NCBI RefSeq assembly: GCF_001573155.1
Contig: NZ_JRWG01000009.1
Location: 1-64,000 of the forward strand
Source: Aequorivita aquimaris
GTDB lineage: Bacteria > Bacteroidota > Bacteroidia > Flavobacteriales > Flavobacteriaceae
Reading direction: 5' to 3'
Length of the DNA stretch: 64,000 bases
Shown: piece after piece, positions 1-7,251 of the stretch
Numbering within the stretch: the stretch's first letter is position 1
Layout of the letters: each line of letters starts with the position of its first letter
Notes under the pieces: generated by a model
The model's database searches: none
What the model was told of the DNA's origin: nothing
What the model saw: the letters and a program-made list of their open reading frames with translations, nothing else
Program-made: the position numbers and the translations under genes

Positions 1-1005
1 GTGGGGCGGAATGTAGCTTTTAATGCCCCTGGCTTCCAGATAGGCATAGTTCTCCCCACTGCTGTAGCCGGTGTCTGCCAAGAGGTGCTCCCAAATCATT
101 CCCTCCTTTCTCAACCGCCTGTTGAGCCTTGCCACGGTGTCCTGCAAATACTGGTTGTCTTTCTTGTCGGCGTGGTAAGCCTGCACATCGGTAATCACGT
201 GGCCCCCGGTATCTACGCTTATGTTGCACAGGTAGTTGAGCTTTCTTGCCTTCCCGGGCTTGACACTTATTCTGGAATCGGGATCGGTAGGACTATAATG
301 GGTTTTGTTGCTGGTGTAACGGCTGCCTTTGTTCTTGGCTCCCGGGCGCATATCCTGGTCTTCGCTCCATCTTTTGTTGCGGCTCTTGATCTCCTGTAAT
401 TCTTTTTTACTGGCCGTTATTTCTTGTTGTTCTTTAGGCGCTTTGTTCTCTTTGGCCTTTCTGTCCCTGCTGCTCTGTACGCGCACCTTGGAAAGGTGTT
501 CTTCAAGTTCATCTGCCGGCACTTTGATTTCAAGACTGTCCATCGAGGCATTGGCCTTTACAGGAGCTGAATCGATGGCCTGGGTATGGCCGCTTACCAG
601 ACCGGCTTCTATGCACAATTTCAGAACACGGGTAAAGACTTCTTCAAAAATATCTTCCGGGAAAAGTTGCCGTGTGCGGCTGATGGTGCTGTGCCAAGGT
701 AAAGGCTCGTCAATATCATAGTCCAGAAAATAAAGGATGTCCATGCGCATGCTGCAGTGATCCATCAGGCCACGGTCTGTGGTTATGTTTTCCAGATAGC
801 CCACCAGGCATATCTTGAAAAAGACCACGGGGTCTATGCTTTTTTGCCCGCTTTGTCCATAGAACTTATTGGTGAGCGGATAAAGAAAGTCCAGGTCTAG
901 AACTTCTTTTAGCCGTCGGTAAAAATTTTCTTTTGAAACCCTGTCGCTTAGCTTAAAGCTTGTGAAGAGTTTTTCCTGATAGTTTTTCTTGCCTTGCATA
1001 GGCAT
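1..1005 (-). CDS. IS1182-type transposase, N-terminal part (runs off the window)
   Basis: This is an open frame on the minus strand starting at ATG 1005 (MPMQGKKNYQEKLF) and still open at base 1, so only the first 335 residues are seen. The N-terminal 130 residues look like the DUF772 region of IS1182/IS5-type transposases (FLYPLTNKFYGQSGQKSIDP, then LPWHSTISRTRQLFP). The DDE catalytic domain begins at about residue 165 with AIDSAPVKANASMDS, and LADTGYSSGENY near residue 315 is the typical second-Asp neighbourhood. The middle is rich in Lys and Glu. The C-terminal Glu region lies outside the window, so whether the element is intact cannot be judged. The outer end of the element was not located; it must lie between 1006 and about 1060. 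Confidence 0.85.
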   Translation of the reverse strand, partial: MPMQGKKNYQEKLFTSFKLSDRVSKENFYRRLKEVLDLDFLYPLTNKFYGQSGQKSIDPVVFFKICLVGYLENITTDRGLMDHCSMRMDILYFLDYDIDEPLPWHSTISRTRQLFPEDIFEEVFTRVLKLCIEAGLVSGHTQAIDSAPVKANASMDSLEIKVPADELEEHLSKVRVQSSRDRKAKENKAPKEQQEITASKKELQEIKSRNKRWSEDQDMRPGAKNKGSRYTSNKTHYSPTDPDSRISVKPGKARKLNYLCNISVDTGGHVITDVQAYHADKKDNQYLQDTVARLNRRLRKEGMIWEHLLADTGYSSGENYAYLEARGIKSYIPPH

Positions 1006-1060
1006 GAAATTAATAAACTTCTCAATTTTATACAAGCCTTTTGCTATATTTGAAGAGGTG

Positions 1061-1205
1061 GTTGTGCAACAGGCACAACGTATATAGTTTATTGCTAGAT
1101 CAAGCCTAGTTACGAAAATCCTCGCGGATTTTCAGTTTGGTGTGTACTTGCAAAGTTAAGTGCTAAACCACGCAACTACTCATAGCCGGAGCCGTTGGCA
1201 ACAAG
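1061..1205. repeat. Palindromic repeat element left of the toxin-antitoxin pair
   Basis: The stretch starts with a hairpin, GTTGTGC-aacag-GCACAAC (1061-1079). Its right arm overlaps CAACG (1076-1080), which is the reverse complement of CGTTG at 1193-1197, so the whole 1076-1197 segment has complementary ends. Inside sits a second perfect hairpin, GAAAATCC-tcgc-GGATTTTC (1114-1133). The right end reads GCCGTTGGCAACAAG (1191-1205), and a similar GCCAGTTGCCAACAAAG follows the toxin at 1831-1847. No open frame of note lies inside. I recall very similar intergenic sequences from other flavobacteria, but this was not checked. Confidence 0.6.
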
Positions 1206-1246
1206 CTGAATAAAAATTCGAAAATCATAAAAGCAACTGAAAATGA

Positions 1247-1254
1247 TAATTTTG
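1247..1254 (+). promoter_or_regulatory. Predicted -7 promoter element of the toxin-antitoxin pair
   Basis: TAATTTTG matches the Bacteroidota -7 consensus TAnnTTTG and ends 24 bases before the antitoxin ATG. No convincing -33 TTG was seen at the usual distance. Confidence 0.5.
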
Positions 1255-1278
1255 TACCTTTGATAAAAAGCTAATAAA

Positions 1279-1521
1279 ATGGATTTACAAACGAGAAAAT
1301 TAGAACTTATTCAGGAATTTTTGAAAATTCAAAGTGAAGATGTCATCTCACGTCTGGAAAAGATTTTAAAAAAAGAAAACAAAAGATCTGGACACGAAGA
1401 TTTTAAGCCAATGACAATTGAAGAGTTTAACTCTCGAATCGACCAGTCTATGGAAGATTCAAAAAATGGTCGATTAATCGAAGCGAGTGAATTAAAAGCC
1501 AAAATTGATAAATGGAACTAA
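1279..1521 (+). CDS. RelB/ParD-like antitoxin of a type II toxin-antitoxin pair
   Basis: An 80-residue acidic/basic helical protein. Residues 1-30 (MDLQTRKLELIQEFLKIQSE) resemble the N-terminal helix of short 'addiction module' antitoxins of Bacteroidota, and the C-terminal half (MTIEEFNSRIDQSMEDSKNG) would be the part that wraps the toxin. Its stop overlaps the next gene by 10 bases, the usual arrangement with antitoxin first. Family knowledge suggests that it neutralises the downstream toxin and represses its own promoter, probably at 1247-1254. No sequence-specific DNA-binding motif can be named with certainty. Confidence 0.8.
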   Translation: MDLQTRKLELIQEFLKIQSEDVISRLEKILKKENKRSGHEDFKPMTIEEFNSRIDQSMEDSKNGRLIEASELKAKIDKWN

Positions 1522-1829
1522 ATTTATTCTGGACTGATTTTTCTCAAAAAGAGCTCGAAAAAATCTATGAATATTATCGAGAAAACGCAGGAATAAGAGT
1601 TGCTAAAAATCTCGTTAACGGAATTTATAATGAAACTCTAAAATTAAAAATTCAGCCGAGAATCGGACAAGAAGAAGAAATTTTAAAGAGCAGAAAACAA
1701 GAATTCAGATATTTAGTTTATAAAAATTATAAAGTCATTTATTGGATTAACGAAAAAGAAAACCGAATTGAAATAAATGATGTTTTCGATACTCGACAAA
1801 ACCCAACAAAAATCAAAAGAACAAAATAA
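1512..1829 (+). CDS. RelE/ParE-family toxin
   Basis: A 105-residue protein with the RelE/ParE fold pattern: an N-terminal strand (MELNLFWTDFSQKELEKIYEYY), a long helix pair to about residue 45, then the C-terminal beta sheet containing EFRYLVYKNYKVIYWI and ending DVFDTRQNP. The last motif (F-D-T-R-Q-x-P) is common in Bacteroidota ParE-like toxins. Family members either cleave mRNA on the ribosome (RelE) or inhibit gyrase (ParE); the sequence alone does not decide between them. It overlaps the antitoxin by 10 bases, so the two are co-translated. Confidence 0.85.
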   Translation: MELNLFWTDFSQKELEKIYEYYRENAGIRVAKNLVNGIYNETLKLKIQPRIGQEEEILKSRKQEFRYLVYKNYKVIYWINEKENRIEINDVFDTRQNPTKIKRTK

Positions 1830-1830
1830 A

Positions 1831-1847
1831 GCCAGTTGCCAACAAAG
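1831..1847. repeat. Short repeat right of the toxin-antitoxin pair
   Basis: GCCAGTTGCCAACAAAG starts directly after the toxin stop codon. It is similar to GCCGTTGGCAACAAG at 1191-1205 on the other side of the gene pair. Both contain a near-palindromic core, GTTGgCAAC on the left and GTTGcCAAC on the right. Confidence 0.5.
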
Positions 1848-1874
1848 ATCTAAGTTAAAAACCTAACCTTTTTT

Positions 1875-2070
1875 CTAAAATTTCGATATAAATTTCTCAT
1901 CATAGGGCAGTCCACTTTTCACGATTGCAAATGCCTGTTTCAGCAGTTTATTTGCTACTGCTATCAACGCCAGTTTTTTGCTTTTCCCCTTTAACACTAT
2001 GCGCCCATAGACCTCTCGGCATGCCTTGTTGTGCTTGCATGCTGAAAACGCGCACAGAAACAACAGGTTC
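1875..2070 (-). pseudogene. C-terminal remnant of an IS110-family transposase
   Basis: The minus frame from about 2070 to the stop at 1875-1877 reads NLLFLCAFSACKHNKACREV and, after GRIVLKGKSKK, ALIAVANKLLKQAFAIVKSG. This is the C-terminal tail of IS110/IS116/IS902 transposases (part of the transposase_20 domain). The upstream part of the gene, including the DEDD catalytic residues, is missing: the frame is cut at 2070/2071 by the left end of the IS3-type element, and the sequence on the far side of that element (after 3297) does not continue the gene. It is therefore a dead fragment. Confidence 0.8.
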
Positions 2071-2135
2071 TGTAAGCTTCCCTTAAAACCGAATTGTTTA
2101 AAAGTAGAATAATTATCTTAAATTTAAACAGTATT

Positions 2136-2402
2136 GTGAGACGAAGTAAATTTTCACCGCAACAGATTGCAAAGATTTTAAAGGAATTCGACAACGGAAA
2201 GAGTGTTGACCAGATTAGCCGTGAGCACGGTGTTGCCCCTGCGACCTTCTATAAGTGGCGCTCCAGGTATGCCGGGATGAACACCAAGGAGCTCAAGCGC
2301 CTCAAGGAGCTGGAAGAAGAGAACGCCAGGCTCAAGCAGATGTATGCCTCCCTTGCCCTTGACCACCAGATGGCCAAGGAGATCATCGAAAAAAAGCTCT
2401 AA
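2136..2402 (+). CDS. IS3-family transposase OrfA
   Basis: From GTG 2136 the protein is [20 protein letters not shown] followed by a helix-turn-helix ([22 protein letters not shown]) and a leucine-zipper-like coiled coil ([20 protein letters not shown]). This is the standard layout of IS3 OrfA proteins, which bind the terminal repeats. An in-frame ATG at 2094 would add 14 residues but lies almost within the terminal repeat, so I prefer the GTG. The last codons read through A-AAA-AAG (2390-2396), a classical -1 slippery sequence, and the orfB frame is the -1 frame, so an OrfAB fusion by programmed frameshifting was the ancestral design. Confidence 0.8.
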   Translation: MRRSKFSPQQIAKILKEFDNGKSVDQISREHGVAPATFYKWRSRYAGMNTKELKRLKELEEENARLKQMYASLALDHQMAKEIIEKKL

Positions 2403-3271
2403 AGCCCTGCAGGAAGCGAACCATTGCCAAAGAACTTATTCATTACGGCATCTGCAGGGCGTGCCGTGTACTCAACATGAGTAAGAGTGTTTATTATTAT
2501 AGGCCGTTGCCCAAGGATGACAGCGAGATAGAACAGGCCTTACAACAAAAGGCAAAGGAACATTCAGAGGAAGGTTTTTGGAAGGCCTATGACCGGTTGC
2601 GCGAAGAGGGAAAACCCTGGAGCCATAAGCGTATGCACAGGGTCTATGTGGCACTGGGGCTCCCCTTGCGCAGAAAGGTGAAGAAACGTTAAACGTTTGC
2701 CTGCCAGAACAAAAGAACCCCTGGAGGTTCCAAGCGAGCTCAACCATACCTGGAGTATGGATTTTGTAACAGACGTCCTAGAGAACAGAAGGCGCTTTAG
2801 GGCATTTAATATAATCGACGATTTTAACAGGGAGGCACTCCATATTGAGGTCGACTTCTCCCTGACGAGCAACCGCGTGGTCTGGGTGCTCAACCACCTT
2901 ATCAATAAAAAGGCAAACCAAAAAAAATACGGATGGACAACGGCCCTGAGTTTATCGCCAAGATCGCCTCGGAATGGAGCGAGATGCACGATATCGAGTT
3001 CAAGTATATACAGCCGGGGAAACCCACGCAAAATGCGTTTGTGGAAAGGTTCAATGGGAGTTACAGAAGAGGGGTACTAAACAAATACATCTTTGAAGAC
3101 ATAGACCAAGTAAGAGAACAGACGCATATCTGGATGCACGATTACAACCATTACCGGCCGCACGACGGACTGGATAAAATATCGCCAGTAAAATATGCGG
3201 AACTTAATTCTCTTGGGGCTAGCCCCAAGAGAATTAAAAACAATAAGTTTGTAAAAATATTAGAAGAATAA
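2396..3271 (+). pseudogene. IS3-family transposase OrfB, broken by two frameshifts
   Basis: Read in three pieces, this is a complete IS3 OrfB: the N-terminal HTH_21 part ([15 protein letters not shown]... to RRKVKKR), then the rve integrase core with the first Asp in [10 protein letters not shown], the second in RMDNGPEF and the Glu in [12 protein letters not shown]. Break 1 is a tandem duplication of AAACGTT (2684-2697), which creates an in-frame TAA. Break 2 is loss of one G near 2912 (AAAAAGGC where AAAAAGGGC is expected). The shifts are +7 and -1, so the original frame returns, but translation would stop at the TAA. All three catalytic residues survive, so the damage looks recent. Confidence 0.85.
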
Positions 3272-3353
3272 ACAGTTCTAATTAGGGGAAGCTTACACAT
3301 TTTTAGAAACTAAAATAGGCCATTCCAGAACAAAACAATAAATTCAAATACCT

Positions 3354-4370
3354 ATGAAAAATATATACATCTTATTGTTAGCTACACTATTCACAATTCA
3401 GCTAAATGCCCAAAACAACATAAATATTTTTATAGAGGAAGGCATAGCGCACCACGACAATGGTGATTATGACAAAGCACTGGACGCCTATAAAAAAGCG
3501 CTGATCCTTGATCCACAATCTACAGTGGTGAACTATGAAATGGCGCTGAGCTATTTTAAAAAAAAGGATTATGAAAATTCCATAGCACGTGCAGATATTG
3601 TAATTGACAAAAAAGAAGACAATGTAATAAGCGCCTATCTTGTAAAAGGCTCAGCCCTGGATATGATGGGAAAAGTGAAAGAGTCCATCAAGCTTTTTGA
3701 AAAAGCCATTCGCAAATATCCAAACGAATATCTGTTATATTACAATCTGGCATTAAACCACTACAAACTGAACCAAATGGACAAGGCCAAAGAAAATGTT
3801 ATTAAAGCCATAGAAAACAATCCAAATCATGGCAGCAGCCATTGGATGCTGGCAAACATTGAGTACGCAAAGGGCAACACGGTTCAGTCGTTACTGGCCA
3901 ATCATTATTTTTTATTTTTAGAACCTGACTCTGCCCGTTCTTTGGATGCCTATACATTCCTTCGTAAAAATTTTGGCGGAAATGTAACCCAAGACAAAGA
4001 TAACGCCATCACTATTAATGTCTCCATGAGTGAAGATGATGACCCATTTTCTGCCGCTGGTTTAATGCTTGGCCTTATGGGAGCCACCAATCTTTTGCCC
4101 GAAAATTCAGATAAAACTTCTGAAGAACTCTTTGTGGAAAACACCGACTCCTTCTTTAAAATATTGGGTGAATTAAAAGACAAAAAACAAACGGGTCTTT
4201 ATTGGAATTTTTACGTACCCTTCTTTTATGATGTTGCAAACAGCGACCATTTGGAAACCTATTGTATGTACATTTCGCAAAGCGGAAATGAAGACCCTAC
4301 AGCCTGGCTGGATGCAAATACCAAAAAAGTTGAAGCTTTTGATATATGGCTTAAAGAATACTCTCAGTAA
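3354..4370 (+). CDS. Exported tetratricopeptide-repeat protein
   Basis: 338 residues with a clear signal peptide (MKNIYILLLATLFTIQLNAQ, cut after AQ). About five TPR units follow between residues 25 and 200 (for example NGDYDKALDAYKKALILDP, GKVKESIKLFEKAIRKYPNE and NQMDKAKENVIKAIENNPNH). The C-terminal 140 residues contain no repeat and no motif I recognise; they include an acidic stretch (MSEDDDPF) and a short hydrophobic segment. TPR proteins mediate protein contacts, here in the periplasm or at the outer membrane. It probably forms a unit with the small exported protein 21 bases downstream. The gene starts 56 bases after the right end of the IS3 element, so its original promoter may have been displaced. 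Confidence 0.75.
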   Translation: MKNIYILLLATLFTIQLNAQNNINIFIEEGIAHHDNGDYDKALDAYKKALILDPQSTVVNYEMALSYFKKKDYENSIARADIVIDKKEDNVISAYLVKGSALDMMGKVKESIKLFEKAIRKYPNEYLLYYNLALNHYKLNQMDKAKENVIKAIENNPNHGSSHWMLANIEYAKGNTVQSLLANHYFLFLEPDSARSLDAYTFLRKNFGGNVTQDKDNAITINVSMSEDDDPFSAAGLMLGLMGATNLLPENSDKTSEELFVENTDSFFKILGELKDKKQTGLYWNFYVPFFYDVANSDHLETYCMYISQSGNEDPTAWLDANTKKVEAFDIWLKEYSQ

Positions 4371-4391
4371 TTTTAACCCAAAAAATACAAA

Positions 4392-4772
4392 ATGAAACAC
4401 CTTTTATTTTTCGCTTTACTCAATTCATTTTTTTCAATTACAGCACAAGAAAATTGTGAGAAATTCAAGAATGGAACATTTAAAATGAGTGATCCTGCAA
4501 TCAACTTTGCCTGCACCATTACCAGAAATGATTCTATTCAAGTTGAAAAAATAGACGGTACAAATCAACAATCCACCTATAGGGTGAAATGGACCAGTCC
4601 CTGTGCATATGAACTACAAATGGTTGAAGGAAATCCTGATGCTGTAGCTTTTTATAAAGATAAAATACTTAAGGTGAATATCATTTCAACCGAAGAAGAC
4701 AATTACACATACGAGGCCAGAATTGATGGGATTGAATTTGTTTCTACCCAAACCATTTATAAAGTGGAATGA
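4392..4772 (+). CDS. Small exported protein of unknown function
   Basis: 126 residues with a signal peptide (MKHLLFFALLNSFFSITAQ). The mature part is about 107 residues, predicted mostly beta, with two cysteines (ENCEKF and SPCAYEL; a third, FACTI, lies between them) and a repeated pattern of short strands. I recall that proteins of this kind in flavobacteria are sometimes labelled 'DNA topoisomerase IV' in databases; nothing in the sequence supports that. It follows the TPR gene closely and probably shares its transcript. Function unknown. Confidence 0.7.
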   Translation: MKHLLFFALLNSFFSITAQENCEKFKNGTFKMSDPAINFACTITRNDSIQVEKIDGTNQQSTYRVKWTSPCAYELQMVEGNPDAVAFYKDKILKVNIISTEEDNYTYEARIDGIEFVSTQTIYKVE

Positions 4773-4791
4773 TAAGCTATACGTTAACTTA

Positions 4792-7065
4792 TCAATTTTT
4801 AATAAGCTTTATTGTATTACTTTTCTTGTTTGAAGTAATCTTACAAAAATAAATTCCGTTTGACTGCGATGCCAGATTGAGCAAGATGCTATTTTTACCA
4901 ATAGAAACATCTTTTACATCCACACTTTTTACATTTTTTCCCAAAATATCAAAAACTTCAATGGAAACGGGGCTAGCATCTTTAGATTGGAAAATTAAAG
5001 TAGTAGTTTCAGAAAAGGGATTGGGGTAATTTAACCCATCCATTTGTTCTGTAAAAGCGATATCATTTATACCCAGTGTTCTTTCCAGAGTTCGGTCTAT
5101 ACAGTCAAACCCATCAATTCCATCCGGGTTATAAATACTGAAACCTTCGCTCTGTGTTAGGGCCCAAACATTTCCAAAAGAATCTACTGCTATATCTTCT
5201 ACCTGTTTGTGCGCCAAGGGGGAGCTCCCATCCAAGAAGGTAATAAAGGTATTTCCAGTGCCATCAAAATATGAGATACCGCCATAATAGGGCCAAATTT
5301 GTGTGTTATGGGCGCTTATGTAAATATTGTTGGCCGTATCAAAATCTATGGCCGTTACATAATCAGCCGCAATGTTGCTGTTTGACTCATTCCAATTGGT
5401 CCAAGTTGTGCCGTCATATTTCCATAAACCGGTAGTGGTACCTAGCCACATATTGTCATTGGCATCAAAAGCGACGTGAAGTACGTGCTCGATACCTTGA
5501 GGAGATAAGTCTATATTGGTCCACGATCCGTTTTCAAATACATCTATACCTTGGTAACTACCTACATACATGGCATTACCACGAGACCCCAGACTATATG
5601 GAGGACCGGACAATCCGTTAGACATGTTCCAGACAGTCCAAGTGTCGGCAACCTTATCAAACATAATAGCGTTATTGTCAGTAAGTGCAAACAATTTACC
5701 GTCATCCGTGGCATTTAATTCTTCAATAAATTGAAGTGCCGGGGTGGAATTGGTATTGTCATAAGTAGTCCAGGCGGCATAGTCCCAATAATTACCGTCC
5801 GGAACATGAATAATATAGCCCGAGGTGCCAGTGTATGAAAACCAAATATCGCCATCGGCATCTTCAGTAATTGAGGTTCCGATGGTAGTGGAATATAATG
5901 TCTGCGGATTTGGAAATAATCCCCCGTTCTCAGGGCCATAGACTTCCCATTTTGGACAATCAAAAACCTGGATCCCACCGTTGCCATTGGCAAACCATCT
6001 GCGACCTTGACTATCAATAAAAATATCCTCGTTGAAATTGGTTGGCAGTCCAGTATTGTAAGCTGTATATTGAATCCAACCCGTACCGTCATTCTTTGCC
6101 ACCACGCCGTAACCCGATACCCAGTATGTGCCATCATTGTCTATGTATGAATCGAACATGCTTAGGTTCATATATTCCGAAGTCCAAGTAGTTCCGTCAA
6201 ATAGCAATACGCGGTAATTGGAACCCTCAGCTATAATGACCTGATCACCGTGTATGGCCAGCGATCTGCCCTGTACGTTTGAAATAGGCCAATCACTTTC
6301 GTTAATTTGCGTCCAAGCGGTGCCGTCAAAAATATCGACTGCATTACCCACCAAAGCCCAAACCTTATTTTGGTCATCAATTGCAACTTCCCAAACATTA
6401 TCTGCCGAAAGGCCACTATTTGCAGTGGTATAGTGCTGCCAGGTTGTACCGTCAAAAGAAATAAGGCCATTGTTTGAAGCTATCCACTTTACATCATTGC
6501 CATCAATGGCTATATCTCTCAAATTGGATCCAGAGGGAAGACCTGAGTTTGAGGAAGTGTAGTAATTCCAAGTTGCGCCATCAAAATAACCCACGCCTCC
6601 CAAAGCTGGGTCGCTATTGGTATTTACAGTCCAGACCGTATCGCCTGCACCTATGGCTATTCCCTCAACATCGGTACTTAAAAAAGGGGTGTTAGAAGCA
6701 TCATAATGCGTCCAATTCAAGCCGTCGCCAGAAGTGGTAATACCTGCTTCAGAGCCGACCCATATAATACCCGTACTGTCAAAAGCAATGTCATAAATCA
6801 ATCCGTTTGGCAAATATTCATCAGAATAGGTGGACCAATTGGTATAAACAGTATCCGTAGTAGCAATACGCACCAAACTACCTTCGTCTGAAGACTCATA
6901 GCCTCCAGTCCATATATTGCCAAAGGCATCGCCCTGCACAACGAAATGTAGCGCCCCGCCTATGCCTGTATTTTCTTTACGGAGATAGGTCCAGTTGGGA
7001 TCTTGGGCAAAAGTTTGGATTGTAAACGATAGTAAAATTATATTGATAAGTACTTTTGTTTTCAT
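4792..7065 (-). CDS. Secreted propeller protein with T9SS type A sorting domain
   Basis: From ATG 7065 (MKTKVLINIILLSFTIQTFAQ, signal peptide) the protein has 757 residues; an upstream ATG at 7098 would spoil the signal peptide. Residues 25-650 are a chain of two-component-regulator-type propeller repeats with W-x-x-Y/F, DGTTW and NSGLP-type motifs (for example YDGTTWTNWNESNSNI and FDGTTWQHYTTANSGL), each of about 40-45 residues. The last 75 residues (LNYPNPFSETTTLIFQSK ... GIYFCKITSNKKSNTIKLIK) are a T9SS type A C-terminal domain, so it is exported across the outer membrane and probably anchored to the cell surface. No histidine kinase or output domain follows, unlike the hybrid sensors in which such propellers are usually found. 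Confidence 0.85.
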   Translation of the reverse strand: MKTKVLINIILLSFTIQTFAQDPNWTYLRKENTGIGGALHFVVQGDAFGNIWTGGYESSDEGSLVRIATTDTVYTNWSTYSDEYLPNGLIYDIAFDSTGIIWVGSEAGITTSGDGLNWTHYDASNTPFLSTDVEGIAIGAGDTVWTVNTNSDPALGGVGYFDGATWNYYTSSNSGLPSGSNLRDIAIDGNDVKWIASNNGLISFDGTTWQHYTTANSGLSADNVWEVAIDDQNKVWALVGNAVDIFDGTAWTQINESDWPISNVQGRSLAIHGDQVIIAEGSNYRVLLFDGTTWTSEYMNLSMFDSYIDNDGTYWVSGYGVVAKNDGTGWIQYTAYNTGLPTNFNEDIFIDSQGRRWFANGNGGIQVFDCPKWEVYGPENGGLFPNPQTLYSTTIGTSITEDADGDIWFSYTGTSGYIIHVPDGNYWDYAAWTTYDNTNSTPALQFIEELNATDDGKLFALTDNNAIMFDKVADTWTVWNMSNGLSGPPYSLGSRGNAMYVGSYQGIDVFENGSWTNIDLSPQGIEHVLHVAFDANDNMWLGTTTGLWKYDGTTWTNWNESNSNIAADYVTAIDFDTANNIYISAHNTQIWPYYGGISYFDGTGNTFITFLDGSSPLAHKQVEDIAVDSFGNVWALTQSEGFSIYNPDGIDGFDCIDRTLERTLGINDIAFTEQMDGLNYPNPFSETTTLIFQSKDASPVSIEVFDILGKNVKSVDVKDVSIGKNSILLNLASQSNGIYFCKITSNKKSNTIKLIKN

Positions 7066-7221
7066 AAGTGTTCTTTTTAAAAAGACAATCACCGACAAAA
7101 AAACCCTACCCTAATTTACAATTTTTTTAAATTATAAGTTTAAATATTGACTTTTTAGTGCCCCAAGCCGAATTTAATTCACTTTTAACCCTTGATTATC
7201 CTCAGATAACTTTATAATAAT

Positions 7222-7229
7222 TAATTTTG
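7222..7229 (+). promoter_or_regulatory. Predicted -7 promoter element of the aminopeptidase gene
   Basis: TAATTTTG fits TAnnTTTG and ends 22 bases before the ATG at 7252. No well-placed -33 TTG was found. Confidence 0.5.
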
Positions 7230-7251
7230 AAGAAATTCATAAAACAATACG

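Larger units (their letters stand above)
2071..3297 (+). mobile_element. IS3-family insertion sequence (about 1.2 kb, inactivated)
   Basis: The element begins TGTAAGCTTCCC at 2071-2082 and ends with the exact reverse complement, GGGAAGCTTACA, at 3286-3297. It has the TG...CA termini of IS3 elements, a length of 1227 bp, and orfA/orfB in the expected order. Similarity between the two ends continues past the 12 perfect bases (both have a GTTTA a little further in). No target-site duplication is visible: GTTC precedes the left end and CATT follows the right end. This suggests rearrangement after insertion, in line with the truncated IS110 fragment on the left. Confidence 0.85.

Noticed and set aside
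1076-1197. Classical integron attC site
   Set aside because: The ends are complementary, but the sequence lacks the R' and R'' box consensus (RYYYAAC/GTTRRRY) in the right places, and there is no integrase. Kept only as a cassette-like repeat.
2697-3080. Independent gene inside the IS3 element
   Set aside because: The frame is simply the middle of orfB displaced by the 7-base duplication; it continues into the third piece after the missing G.
4392-4772. DNA topoisomerase IV subunit
   Set aside because: This label is one I recall being used for similar small exported proteins. The sequence has a signal peptide, only 126 residues and none of the topoisomerase motifs.
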